Below are positions 28,398 to 37,559 of a DNA stretch of 64,000 nucleotides, piece after piece; the stretch's first letter is position 1, and each line of letters begins with the position of its first letter. Both the position numbers and the translations under genes were made by a program. The stretch covers positions 98,220-162,219 of the forward strand of contig NZ_VKHR01000001.1 in NCBI RefSeq assembly GCF_009663145.1, read 5' to 3'. Source of the DNA: Shewanella sp. TC10. GTDB taxonomy: Bacteria; Pseudomonadota; Gammaproteobacteria; Enterobacterales; Shewanellaceae. Below the pieces are notes generated by a model that was not told the DNA's origin, ran no database searches, and worked only from the letters and a program-made list of their open reading frames with translations.

Positions 28398-28748
28398 ATG
28401 GCTATCAACCTCGACACCGCCTTAGGCATTCACGCACAAACGTTAGATTTTCGGGTCGAACGTAGCAAGATGCTAGCAGGTAATTTAGCCAATGCTGAAA
28501 CTCCTGGTTATAAAGCTCAAGATTTAGATTTCAAAGCGGTAATGACTCAAATTAATGCAGGAATGGAAGTGGGCCGTGACTATCAAACAGCGTATCGAGT
28601 CCCTTACCAAACCTCTGCAGATGAGAACACAGTAGAACTTGGAAAAGAACAAGCCAGATACTCGCAAAATGCCATGGACTATCAAACCAGTCTGACATTT
28701 TTAAACATGAAGATTTCCGGCTTACGCTCAGCCATCGAAGGGCAATAA
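28398..28748 (+). CDS. flgB: Lateral flagellar proximal rod protein FlgB
   Basis: Proximal rod subunit, 116 residues. I place the start at ATG 28398 (MAINLDTALGIHAQTLDFR) because AGGAG precedes it; the longer frame to 28311 overlaps the promoter. The conserved rod motif GNLANAETPGYKAQD and the C-terminal FLNMKISGLRSAIEG are present. It opens the flgB-L run. Confidence 0.95.
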   Translation: MAINLDTALGIHAQTLDFRVERSKMLAGNLANAETPGYKAQDLDFKAVMTQINAGMEVGRDYQTAYRVPYQTSADENTVELGKEQARYSQNAMDYQTSLTFLNMKISGLRSAIEGQ

Positions 28749-28785
28749 ATCTAAGCGCAATACTTAAAGGACAATAGGAACTGAT

Positions 28786-29205
28786 ATGTCATTTGGTGAA
28801 ATTTATAACATTGCTGGCGCAGGTATGCATGCACAGACAATTCGCTTAAATACCGTTGCAAGTAACCTTGCCAATGCCGGTGCAGCAGCAGAAAACCCTG
28901 ATGATGCTTTCCGTGCATTAAAGCCTGTGTTTTCGACTATTTATAATCAAACGCAAGATGGAAAGGCCGCTGGTGCACATGTGGAAGTCGCTGCCATTGT
29001 GGAAACGGACGCCCCTCTCGATATGCGTTATGAACCAGACCATCCCTTTTCAGATGAACAAGGTTATGTGGCCTACTCTAACGTCAATACCGTTGAAGAA
29101 ATGGCTGACATGATGGCTGCAAGTCGCTCATTTGAAACCAATGTTGAAGTGATGAACCGTGCTCGCTCAATGCAGCAAGGGCTATTACAGCTAGGAAATA
29201 AATAA
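28786..29205 (+). CDS. flgC: Lateral flagellar proximal rod protein FlgC
   Basis: Rod subunit of 139 residues. The N-terminal motif is QTIRLNTVASNLANAGAAAE, slightly diverged from the usual NxANxxTPGY; the C-terminus MADMMAASRSFETNVEVMN is canonical. The stop overlaps flgD by one base. Confidence 0.95.
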   Translation: MSFGEIYNIAGAGMHAQTIRLNTVASNLANAGAAAENPDDAFRALKPVFSTIYNQTQDGKAAGAHVEVAAIVETDAPLDMRYEPDHPFSDEQGYVAYSNVNTVEEMADMMAASRSFETNVEVMNRARSMQQGLLQLGNK

Positions 29206-29873
29206 TGAATGTCACGCCAAGTACTACGAGTAGCGATCCAGCCACTACTGCCACAGACGTCATGAATTCACCGGGTAACGATGCATCATCTATCCGCAAT
29301 GAATTCATGACATTAATGATTGCACAAATTCAAAATCAGGACCCTACAAATCCGATGGATCCTGCAGACTATGTCAGCCAGCTGGCCCAGTTTTCACAAG
29401 TAGAAAGTCTTGAGCATATGCGTGCAAACCAAGCGACAAGCATGGTGATGATGGAAAATTTAGCCATCGTTCAATCAGCGCAACTTGTGGGTAAAACCGC
29501 AATGGTACCAGCCTCTGAACTTGAGCTAGATATCGAACCAGTAGAAGGTAAAGTCTACTTAGGCAATGCGGTTGAAGAACTCTCTATCGATATCTTAAAT
29601 GAGCATGGCGATGTGGTTCACACCTTAGAGCTTGGCTCACAAGAGCCTGGCGATGTGGCCTTTACCATTGATCCAGAAGCACTCGATTTACCTCCTGGCG
29701 AATACAGTATCGAAGCGAATATGACAGCAGATGACGTCACAGAAACAGCCGATACCTTCATTGCCGCAACCATTGAAAAAGTTCACTTTGTCAGCGCATC
29801 AGGCGTAATGATGGCCGAATTAGCTAACGGACTCGGGACGGTTTCTGTCCTCGAAATTTCCGAAGTTTCATAA
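29205..29873 (+). CDS. flgD: Lateral flagellar hook-capping protein FlgD
   Basis: Hook-assembly scaffold, 222 residues. The N-terminal export and capping region contains FMTLMIAQIQNQDPTNPMDP, the family signature, followed by a beta-rich FlgD Ig/tudor-like domain (about 90-215). It is needed to polymerise FlgE. Confidence 0.95.
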   Translation: MNVTPSTTSSDPATTATDVMNSPGNDASSIRNEFMTLMIAQIQNQDPTNPMDPADYVSQLAQFSQVESLEHMRANQATSMVMMENLAIVQSAQLVGKTAMVPASELELDIEPVEGKVYLGNAVEELSIDILNEHGDVVHTLELGSQEPGDVAFTIDPEALDLPPGEYSIEANMTADDVTETADTFIAATIEKVHFVSASGVMMAELANGLGTVSVLEISEVS

Positions 29874-29895
29874 CTCGAATTAAAAGGATTACCCC

Positions 29896-31104
29896 ATGTC
29901 GTTCAATATTGCTTTAAGTGGTTTACAGGCTACAACTCAAGACCTAAATACTATCAGTAATAACATTGCTAACGGTTCAACTGTTGGTTTCCGTAGTGGT
30001 CGTAGTGAATTTGCTGCAGTTTATAATGGCGGCCAGCCAGGTGGTGTTAACACCATGTCGACCAGTCAAAACTTTTCAATGGCTGGCAGTTTAGCTTATA
30101 CCGGTCGTCAACTTGATATGGGCATTCAAGGGGATGGTTTCTTTGTACTGAATGGCCAAGATGGCACTACAATGTATTCACGTGCGGGTATGTTTAACCA
30201 AGACGCTAATGGTTATGTCACTGATCCTGCTGGAAACCGTTTACAGGGTTACAGTGTGGGCCCAGGTGGGCAACTGCAAAATGGCAACGTAACCGACTTG
30301 CAAATTCAAGCAGGATCGCTGCCCGCTTCAGCTACAAATAAAGTCGGTTTAGTCTCTAATCTCGATGCTAGAGTTGATGCGATAGATATTAATGATCCAG
30401 ATTACATCTTCGACGCAGATGATGCCTCTACATATCACTCATCAAGTACTGTAACGACTTATGATTCCCAAGGAAATGAGCATGCGTTAACCCAGTACTA
30501 CGTAAAAACAGCTGATAATGAATGGCAAGTTTATTATATGGCAGATGGTGAAGATGTCATGCCTGGTGGCCACCAGCTTAAGTTTGATGAAAATGGCATA
30601 TTAGATGAAGACTCACCATCAGATTTTGATCTAACAATTGCAAACACTGGTGGTGCAAATCCAATTAACCTCAATATCAATTATGACAAAAGTACCCAAT
30701 ATGCTGCTGATTATAACAACTCAAGCCTAAGCCAAGACGGTTACACTTCTGGTGAGCTTAACGGCATTCGCCTTGATGACGAAGGTAATTTGTATGGTAC
30801 TTACACTAATGGCGAGCAGCAATTACAAGGCCAAGTGGTATTAGCTGATTTCAATAATCCAAACGGTTTAACACCTATTGGCCAAAATGCTTGGGCTGCA
30901 ACTAACGCTGCAGGTCAACCAATTGTTGGTTCACCAACTACAGGAACCTTGGGCTCTATCAATGCTGGTTACCTTGAAAGCTCAAACGTCGATAACACCG
31001 CTGAGATGGTTAACTTAATGACAGCACAGCGTAACTATCAGTCAAACGCAAAAGTGCTAGATGCTAACTCTACAATGCAACAAGCATTGCTGAACGTCAT
31101 TTAA
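29896..31104 (+). CDS. flgE: Lateral flagellar hook protein FlgE
   Basis: Hook subunit, 402 residues. N-terminal SGLQATTQDLNTISNNIANG and C-terminal NLMTAQRNYQSNAKVLDAN form the D0 coiled-coil ends; the middle (about 140-330) is the acidic, less conserved surface domain. ATG with AAAAGGA upstream, 22 bp after flgD. Confidence 0.96.
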   Translation: MSFNIALSGLQATTQDLNTISNNIANGSTVGFRSGRSEFAAVYNGGQPGGVNTMSTSQNFSMAGSLAYTGRQLDMGIQGDGFFVLNGQDGTTMYSRAGMFNQDANGYVTDPAGNRLQGYSVGPGGQLQNGNVTDLQIQAGSLPASATNKVGLVSNLDARVDAIDINDPDYIFDADDASTYHSSSTVTTYDSQGNEHALTQYYVKTADNEWQVYYMADGEDVMPGGHQLKFDENGILDEDSPSDFDLTIANTGGANPINLNINYDKSTQYAADYNNSSLSQDGYTSGELNGIRLDDEGNLYGTYTNGEQQLQGQVVLADFNNPNGLTPIGQNAWAATNAAGQPIVGSPTTGTLGSINAGYLESSNVDNTAEMVNLMTAQRNYQSNAKVLDANSTMQQALLNVI

Positions 31105-31113
31105 GGGTAACCC

Positions 31114-31848
31114 ATGGATAAGATGCTATACACCGCAGCCACTGGTGCAGCCAGAGTCATGGAAGCGCAAGCGATCAGAGCCAATAATTTAGCCAATGCT
31201 GATACCACTGGGTTTAAGGCCGACCTTGAACGTGTTAATGCCAAAGTCATTACACCAACAGGAAACAGCTTGCACACTCGCGTATTAGCGCAAACTGAAA
31301 CCAGTGGTTTTAGTCAGCAAGCTGGCACTTTAAACCCAACGGGTCGCACGTTAGATTTGGCGATCAGTGATGCAGGTTTGTTCAGCGTAATGACTGCTGA
31401 CGGTGAAGCATATACCCGCTCGGGCGTTGTAGTGCCTGATGCCCAAGGTCAATTAACCATTGATGGCCGTCCAGTGGCAGGTATCGAAGGGCCAATTGTT
31501 GTACCTGAATACCGTGAGCTGTTTGTCGGCGATGATGGCCGCATCAGTATCGTGGCAGACGCAGGCAATATCACTGAAGAAATTGGTCAACTGAAATTGG
31601 TCAATCCTGAACTGCAGCAGATGACCAAAGGTCAAGATGGCTTGTTTTATAGCAATAATGGTTTGCCTTTAGAAGCAGACGAAGAAGTCCATGTTCGCAG
31701 TGGGTTTCTCGAATCCAGTAACGTCCAAGCGGTCAGCGAACTGATCGCATCAATGGATTTAAGTCGCCAATTTGAAGTGCAAGTTAAACTCATGCAAAGC
31801 GCAGAAAAGCTGTCTGAAGCAGGTAATCGATTACTACGAGATGCGTAA
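31114..31848 (+). CDS. flgF: Lateral flagellar proximal rod protein FlgF
   Basis: Rod subunit of 244 residues. N-terminal NNLANADTTGFKADL and C-terminal SGFLESSNVQAVSELIASMD mark FlgF; the middle carries the flg_basal beta region (GRTLDLAISDAGLFSV). It follows flgE by nine bases. Confidence 0.96.
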   Translation: MDKMLYTAATGAARVMEAQAIRANNLANADTTGFKADLERVNAKVITPTGNSLHTRVLAQTETSGFSQQAGTLNPTGRTLDLAISDAGLFSVMTADGEAYTRSGVVVPDAQGQLTIDGRPVAGIEGPIVVPEYRELFVGDDGRISIVADAGNITEEIGQLKLVNPELQQMTKGQDGLFYSNNGLPLEADEEVHVRSGFLESSNVQAVSELIASMDLSRQFEVQVKLMQSAEKLSEAGNRLLRDA

Positions 31849-31912
31849 ATAATCGTTTCAGCGATCGCCGCTTCTTCGCAATGACATAAAAAGAATTTGA
31901 AGGAATAACATC

Positions 31913-32698
31913 ATGCAGTCTGCATTATGGGTAAGTAAAACAGGTTTAAGCGCTCAAGATACTAAAATGACCACCATTGCCAACAACTTGGCAAACGTAA
32001 ACACAACAGGTTTTAAACGTGACCGTGTGGCATTTAACGACTTGTTTTATCAAGTACAGCGTCAACCTGGTGGTCAAGTAGACGAGCAAAATGAATTACC
32101 ATCAGGCCTTCAATTAGGTACAGGTACTCGTGTTGCTGGTACTCAAAAAGTCTTTACTACTGGCGATATTCTTACTACTGGTCAGCAGTTAGATATGGCC
32201 ATTCAAGGCCAAGGGTTTTTCCAAATCGAAGAAGCTAATGGTGACTTAGGCTACACCCGTGATGGCCAATTTTTCCGCAGTAGCGATGGGTTAATGGTGA
32301 CATCACAAGGTTTGCCTTTAGTACCGAATATCGAAATACCTGAAGATGCATTAACTGTCACTATCGCCTCTGACGGTCAAGTGTCAGCTCAAATGGCTGG
32401 CCAAGCTGAAGCACAAGAACTAGGCCAAATCACCTTAGTTAATTTCACTAACCCAGCAGGTCTTGAAGCACGCGGAGACAATTTATACCGTGAAACTGGT
32501 GCTTCTGGAGCCGCGATTGAAGGTGTTGCTGGCGATCAAGCCATTGGCCAAATTCGTCAAGGCTCTCTTGAAGGTGCGAACGTAAACGTGGTTGAAGAGA
32601 TGGTTGAAATGATCTCGACCCAACGTGCTTATGAAATGAATGCCAAAGTGGTGTCTTCATCTGATGACATGCTTAAGTTCTTGAACCAAGCACTGTAA
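31913..32698 (+). CDS. flgG: Lateral flagellar distal rod protein FlgG
   Basis: Distal rod subunit, 261 residues, the standard length. N-terminal NNLANVNTTGFKRDR and C-terminal MVEMISTQRAYEMNAKVVSS are diagnostic, with GQQLDMAIQGQGFFQI in the middle. Confidence 0.97.
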   Translation: MQSALWVSKTGLSAQDTKMTTIANNLANVNTTGFKRDRVAFNDLFYQVQRQPGGQVDEQNELPSGLQLGTGTRVAGTQKVFTTGDILTTGQQLDMAIQGQGFFQIEEANGDLGYTRDGQFFRSSDGLMVTSQGLPLVPNIEIPEDALTVTIASDGQVSAQMAGQAEAQELGQITLVNFTNPAGLEARGDNLYRETGASGAAIEGVAGDQAIGQIRQGSLEGANVNVVEEMVEMISTQRAYEMNAKVVSSSDDMLKFLNQAL

Positions 32699-32714
32699 TT
32701 TGGGGTTAAATCTA

Positions 32715-32747
32715 TAACGTTAGTGTTAATGGATAACACTAACGTTA
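32715..32747. repeat. Perfect 14-bp inverted repeat between flgG and flgH
   Basis: TAACGTTAGTGTTA (32715-32728) and TAACACTAACGTTA (32734-32747) around the loop ATGGA. No T-run follows, so it is not a classical terminator; it could be an mRNA-stability or processing hairpin, or a palindromic operator, in the 95-bp spacer of the flgB operon. Confidence 0.8.
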
Positions 32748-32793
32748 ATCGATAAGACTAGCTCTGATTTTTAGACTGAAACTGACGGTTATT

Positions 32794-33477
32794 ATGCGCA
32801 AAGCAAAGAGTTTAATAAGACATAGTTGGATTGCGATAGCACTACTACTGACTGGTTGTGCATCACATCTTCCTGAACCTGAAACGGCACCAGGAAAACC
32901 AGAATGGGCGCCACCTGAAATTGACTACAGCTTGCCTGAAGCCAGTAATGGGAGCTTATATCGTCAGGGATATATGTTGACCTTATTCAAGGATAAACGT
33001 GCCTTTCGTGAAGGCGATATCTTAACGGTGTCATTGGACGAGAAAACCTATTCAAGCAAAAAAGCCGATACTAAAACCAGCAAAGACAGCTCGATGTCTA
33101 TAGGCGCTCAAGGTTCAAGTGGCAATAGCAGTTTTGCCGGAAGCGGCGGCGCTGACACTGGCCGTTCATTTAACGGCACAGGTTCGAGTACCCAGCAAAA
33201 CCAATTAACGGGCTCGATTACTGTCACTGTGGCTAAAGTCTTACCTAATGGCGCGTTACTAATCCGTGGCGAAAAGTGGCTTAGATTAAACCAAGGTGAT
33301 GAATACCTGCGTTTGTTAGGTCTTATTCGCACCGACGATATTGGCACTGATAATACCATTTCATCACAACGTATTGCGGATGCACGGATTATTTACGGTG
33401 GCCAAGGTGCAATTTCAGATAGCAACCAAATGGGTTGGGCTTCACGTTACTTTAATAGCCCATGGTTCCCATTGTGA
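32794..33477 (+). CDS. flgH: Lateral flagellar L-ring lipoprotein FlgH
   Basis: Outer-membrane L-ring subunit, 227 residues. Type II signal with lipobox LLTGC (lipid Cys 22). The mature region holds FREGDILTVSLDEKTYSSKK and the C-terminal DDIGTDNTISSQRIADARI, conserved in FlgH; a Ser/Gly-rich loop (about 107-130) lies between. The presence of L- and P-ring genes shows a full Gram-negative basal body. Confidence 0.96.
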   Translation: MRKAKSLIRHSWIAIALLLTGCASHLPEPETAPGKPEWAPPEIDYSLPEASNGSLYRQGYMLTLFKDKRAFREGDILTVSLDEKTYSSKKADTKTSKDSSMSIGAQGSSGNSSFAGSGGADTGRSFNGTGSSTQQNQLTGSITVTVAKVLPNGALLIRGEKWLRLNQGDEYLRLLGLIRTDDIGTDNTISSQRIADARIIYGGQGAISDSNQMGWASRYFNSPWFPL

Positions 33478-33556
33478 TAAATCTACGACTACCAACCAAA
33501 GTCTTTATAGTTAATTTTGTTAGTGCCCCACTATTAGCACTGACATGGAGCGTTAA

Positions 33557-34702
33557 ATGAAACAAGCCATCGCATTTTTCGCGAGTGTCCTAATGACCAT
33601 CATGTCATTGCAAGCCACCGCCGCGCCGCAAAATGAACAAGCTGTTCAGAACCGTTACTTAATGGATATTGTGGATGTGCAAGGTATTCGTGATAACCAA
33701 CTTGTTGGTTACGGTTTAGTTGTGGGCTTAGATGGCACAGGTGATCGAACTCAAGTCCGCTTTACTAGCCAGTCTATCGTCAACATGTTGAAGCAATTTG
33801 GCGTACAAATCGATGATAGAACCGACCCTAAGCTTAAAAACGTTGCCGCTGTTGCCGTTCACGCCAACATTCCTCCACTTGCAAGCCCTGGACAAACCAT
33901 TGACGTCACAGTGTCATCTTTAGGTGATGCGAAAAGTCTCCGTGGTGGAACGCTGTTAATGACCCCGCTTCGTGCAGTTGATGGTGAAGTTTACGCTGTT
34001 GCACAAGGTAATTTGGTCGTTGGCGGCGTGTCAGCACAAGGACGAAATGGCACTTCATTAACGATAAACGTGCCAACCGTTGGCAGGATCCCTAACGGCG
34101 GTTTATTGGAAGCAGAAATCCACAGTAACTTTAATGAAACTGAACATATCGTATTAAACCTGCGCGACCCAAGCTTTAAAACCGCACGTAATATTGAACG
34201 TGCTGTGAATGATTTATTTGGCCCAGATGTCGCTGAAGCAGATAGCAGTGCAAAAGTATTGGTGCGCGCTCCGCAGTCAAATCGTGAACGCGTCACCTTT
34301 ATGTCGATTCTAGAAGAATTACAAATTGAGCAAGGCCGAAAATCCCCTCGAGTGGTCTTTAATAGTCGTACAGGCACGGTCGTCATGGGCGGTAATGTGG
34401 TTGTTCGTAAAGCGGCAGTAAGCCATGGCAACTTAGTCGTTTCCATTGTCGAGCAAGAATTTGTTAGCCAACCCAATGCACCATTTATGGGCCAAGGTCA
34501 GGGGCAAACCGTTGTGGGTAGTGACAGTGAAATCGACATAGATACAGGTGATGGTCATATGTTTGTTTGGCCAGAAGGTATTGCCTTAAATGATGTTGTT
34601 CGTGCAGTGAATAGTCTAGGAGCCTCTCCAATGGACTTAATGGCAATTTTGCAGGCGCTTGATGAAGCTGGCGCGCTTGAAGCTGAACTAGTGGTGATTT
34701 AA
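33557..34702 (+). CDS. flgI: Lateral flagellar P-ring protein FlgI
   Basis: Periplasmic P-ring subunit, 381 residues. Signal peptide to about residue 22 (LQATAA). Conserved blocks [20 protein letters not shown] (about 38-57) and the late [20 protein letters not shown] are typical of FlgI. The stop overlaps flgJ by one base. Confidence 0.97.
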   Translation: MKQAIAFFASVLMTIMSLQATAAPQNEQAVQNRYLMDIVDVQGIRDNQLVGYGLVVGLDGTGDRTQVRFTSQSIVNMLKQFGVQIDDRTDPKLKNVAAVAVHANIPPLASPGQTIDVTVSSLGDAKSLRGGTLLMTPLRAVDGEVYAVAQGNLVVGGVSAQGRNGTSLTINVPTVGRIPNGGLLEAEIHSNFNETEHIVLNLRDPSFKTARNIERAVNDLFGPDVAEADSSAKVLVRAPQSNRERVTFMSILEELQIEQGRKSPRVVFNSRTGTVVMGGNVVVRKAAVSHGNLVVSIVEQEFVSQPNAPFMGQGQGQTVVGSDSEIDIDTGDGHMFVWPEGIALNDVVRAVNSLGASPMDLMAILQALDEAGALEAELVVI

Positions 34703-35178
34703 TGAAATTAGACAATAACCACGGTTATTTAAATAACCTCAATGCCAAAGACTTAATCGAAGCTAATGGTGAGCATGGCGCATTAGAACTTGTGAGCCAA
34801 CAATTTGAAGCCCAGTTCTTACAAACTGTGCTGAAACAAATGCGCTCAGCTTCCGATGTGATGGCAGATAAAGACAGTCCATTATCGTCTCAAAATGATG
34901 GCATGTATCGTGATTGGCACGATGCTGAACTTGCAGGCCGTTTAAGCCAGCTACAAAGCACTGGCCTTGCGAGTGTCATGACAAAACAATTGTCAGCAGC
35001 GCTTAAGTCTGCCCCTGATAGTGTCGCTTCTAATAACCAAACCGAACAAGTCACTCAAGTCGTGAATAATACCGCCCAAACGCCTGTTATAGCTGAACCT
35101 AATTCAGTTGTTGCTGTTAATACTACAGCCATGCAGCCAGCGCTAAATATTCCACTAATGGCCAAACCGAACAAATAA
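34702..35178 (+). CDS. flgJ: Lateral flagellar rod-cap protein FlgJ, muramidase domain absent
   Basis: Rod-assembly scaffold, only 158 residues. The rod-binding domain is present (LVSQQFEAQFLQTVLKQMRS, then GMYRDWHDAELAGRLSQL). The C-terminal peptidoglycan hydrolase domain of beta/gammaproteobacterial FlgJ (about 150 more residues) is missing; instead there is a short Asn/Thr/Val-rich tail. A separate wall hydrolase would be needed for rod penetration, possibly from the polar system. Confidence 0.92.
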   Translation: MKLDNNHGYLNNLNAKDLIEANGEHGALELVSQQFEAQFLQTVLKQMRSASDVMADKDSPLSSQNDGMYRDWHDAELAGRLSQLQSTGLASVMTKQLSAALKSAPDSVASNNQTEQVTQVVNNTAQTPVIAEPNSVVAVNTTAMQPALNIPLMAKPNK

Positions 35179-35238
35179 CAACAGCGAAGCATGCCCCTTA
35201 GCGGTTATATATTCGTTGTTGTGACATGAGGATTAGAT

Positions 35239-36609
35239 ATGAGCATGCTCAATATTGGGATGTCAGGCATTAATGCCAGCATGGCAGCACTTAATGCGAC
35301 ATCAAATAACATCGCCAATGCGATGGTGCCAGGTTACTCACGCCAGTCAGTATTAATGAGCTCAGTGGGCAGTAATACCTATGGCGGTGGCATGGGCGTC
35401 ATGGTTGACGGCGTTCGCCGTATTTCAGATCAATACGAAGTCGCACAAATGTGGAAAACCACCAGTGATGTGGGGTTTACCAGTGTTCAAGCAAGTTACT
35501 ATACCCAAGCTGAGCAAATCTTTGGTTCTGAAGGCAACAGCATTGCAGCCGGGTTAGATTTATTGTTTGCATCACTTAACTCAGCCATGGAGCAACCCAA
35601 TGAAATTGCTCACCGTCAGAGTGTCCTCAATGAATCCCGTGCATTGACCCAACGCTTTAATTCCATCAGTGACGGAATCGAATCACAACTTAAACAAGTC
35701 GAGGGCCAAATTGGCGCCTCAACCAAAGAAATTAATGCGCTACTAGAAACCATTGCCAGCTTTAATGCTGAAATTCAATCTGGCGGTGATAACCCGCCAA
35801 TGGCGTTACTTGACGCTCGCGATGCTGCGATTGATGAGTTAGCCGTCATTGTTGATATACGGGTCGTTGAAGACTCTCAAGGGATGAAAAATATCTCTCT
35901 TACTCAAGGGCAGCCATTAGTTTCTGGCACCAAATCGTCAACACTTTCTACTCAACCAGATCCGAATAATCCACAAGTTTCACAAGTGAGTATTCAGTTT
36001 GGTAACTCAAGTTTTCCTGTAGACGAAACCACTGGCGGCAGCTTAGGTGCCTTGTTGGATTATCGCGATACTAGCTTAGCTGAATCGATGGAATTCATTA
36101 ATGAATTAGCTCAAACCGTTGCCGATGAGTTTAATGCAGTACTACGTAACGGTACCGATTTAAACGGTGACTCACCAACGATTGATTTATTTACCTACGA
36201 CCCAACAAACCCAGCGGGTACGATTAAAATCAGCGATGGTTTTACTGCCGAAATGCTAGCGTTTGGTAAAGATGGCACCCCAGGTGATAACGACAACTTA
36301 AAAGACTTAGTCGAACTCGCAAATACCGAGTTTACCTTTGACTCAATGGGCGTGACGACCACCATGGGGGATGTATTCGCCAGTAAAGTCGGTGAATTAG
36401 GCTCTGCATCTCGTCAAGCACAAATGTCGCAGGACACCGCATTAAAACTGCAAATGGAAGCCCAGTCTCAATGGGCAAGCACCAGTGGTGTCAGCATGGA
36501 TGAAGAAGGTGTTAACTTGATTATTTATCAACAATCATATCAAGCCAACGCCAAGGTCATCTCAACTGCTGACCAATTATTCCAAACGCTTTTACTGTCT
36601 ATCAAATAG
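35239..36609 (+). CDS. flgK: Lateral hook-filament junction protein FlgK (HAP1)
   Basis: First junction protein between hook and filament, 456 residues, somewhat short for FlgK. N-terminal NIGMSGINASMAALNATSNN followed by IANAMVPGYSRQS, and C-terminal GVNLIIYQQSYQANAKVIST, are diagnostic. FlgN would chaperone it. Confidence 0.96.
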   Translation: MSMLNIGMSGINASMAALNATSNNIANAMVPGYSRQSVLMSSVGSNTYGGGMGVMVDGVRRISDQYEVAQMWKTTSDVGFTSVQASYYTQAEQIFGSEGNSIAAGLDLLFASLNSAMEQPNEIAHRQSVLNESRALTQRFNSISDGIESQLKQVEGQIGASTKEINALLETIASFNAEIQSGGDNPPMALLDARDAAIDELAVIVDIRVVEDSQGMKNISLTQGQPLVSGTKSSTLSTQPDPNNPQVSQVSIQFGNSSFPVDETTGGSLGALLDYRDTSLAESMEFINELAQTVADEFNAVLRNGTDLNGDSPTIDLFTYDPTNPAGTIKISDGFTAEMLAFGKDGTPGDNDNLKDLVELANTEFTFDSMGVTTTMGDVFASKVGELGSASRQAQMSQDTALKLQMEAQSQWASTSGVSMDEEGVNLIIYQQSYQANAKVISTADQLFQTLLLSIK

Positions 36610-36621
36610 AGGAGTTCTGCT

Positions 36622-37539
36622 ATGCGCGTTAGCATGATGAATATGTACAGCCAAAACCTACAAAGCATGCAGCACTTAACCAGCGATGTTGCTAAGGTTA
36701 ATCAGCAAATGGCAACTGGCAAGTCCATTTTACGCCCGTCTGACGATCCCATTGGTATGGCTAAAGTGATTACCACTCAACGAGATTTAGCGGCGACTTC
36801 GCAGTATCTAAAAAACACCGAATCGTTAAGCACCAGTTTAGACCGCTCAGAGACATACCTCTCTAGTATGACCAATCTGCAAGCGAGAATGCGTGAGATC
36901 ACTATTGGTGCTAATAATGGCGCGCTATCTCCTGAAGACAGAGCGGCATATGCGGCGGAACTTAGTGAGCTATTAGAGTCATTTGTCGATGTGGTTAATG
37001 CTAAAGATGATGGCGGAAATTACTTATTCTCAGGTAATGAAACTGGTACTGCTCCAATTGGTATTGATGCCGATGGTAACTACTTCTATCAAGGTGATGA
37101 TGGCCATCGTGAAGTACAAATTTCAGGTTCTGCTTGGATGACAGGTAACGTGACAGCACAGGAGTTTTTATTCTCTGGCGGCGGCACTGATATTTTAAAC
37201 CAAACTAAGCAATTTATTGATGTATTGAACGATCCCAATCTTGCGCCTGGTGATGATACCTTTACCCAAGCAGCTGAAGATATGCTGCAATCGTTAGATG
37301 ATTCATTGGCTTCGATTAGTGGTGCTATCACTGATATCGGTGGTAAGCAAAACGCCTTAAGCTTAATGCAAACCACCCACACTGAACGTATTTTATTTAG
37401 TGAAGAGGTTATCGGTGAAACCGAAGGATTAGATTACGCACAAGCCACAGCGGAATTTAATTTGAAGTTGACCACATTACAGGTGACGCAACAATCTTTT
37501 GTGCAAGTGAGTCAGCTATCATTGTTCAATCACATGTAA
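36622..37539 (+). CDS. flgL: Lateral hook-filament junction protein FlgL (HAP3)
   Basis: Second junction protein, 305 residues. Flagellin-like ends: N-terminal MATGKSILRPSDDPIGMAKV and C-terminal YAQATAEFNLKLTTLQVTQQ. It is 12 bp after flgK, with GAGGAG upstream. Confidence 0.95.
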   Translation: MRVSMMNMYSQNLQSMQHLTSDVAKVNQQMATGKSILRPSDDPIGMAKVITTQRDLAATSQYLKNTESLSTSLDRSETYLSSMTNLQARMREITIGANNGALSPEDRAAYAAELSELLESFVDVVNAKDDGGNYLFSGNETGTAPIGIDADGNYFYQGDDGHREVQISGSAWMTGNVTAQEFLFSGGGTDILNQTKQFIDVLNDPNLAPGDDTFTQAAEDMLQSLDDSLASISGAITDIGGKQNALSLMQTTHTERILFSEEVIGETEGLDYAQATAEFNLKLTTLQVTQQSFVQVSQLSLFNHM

Positions 37540-37559
37540 GTTAGTAGCCAGTAAAATCC

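Noticed and set aside
33991..34476. 161-residue leftward frame opposite flgI
   Set aside because: Shadow of flgI, which has full family conservation.
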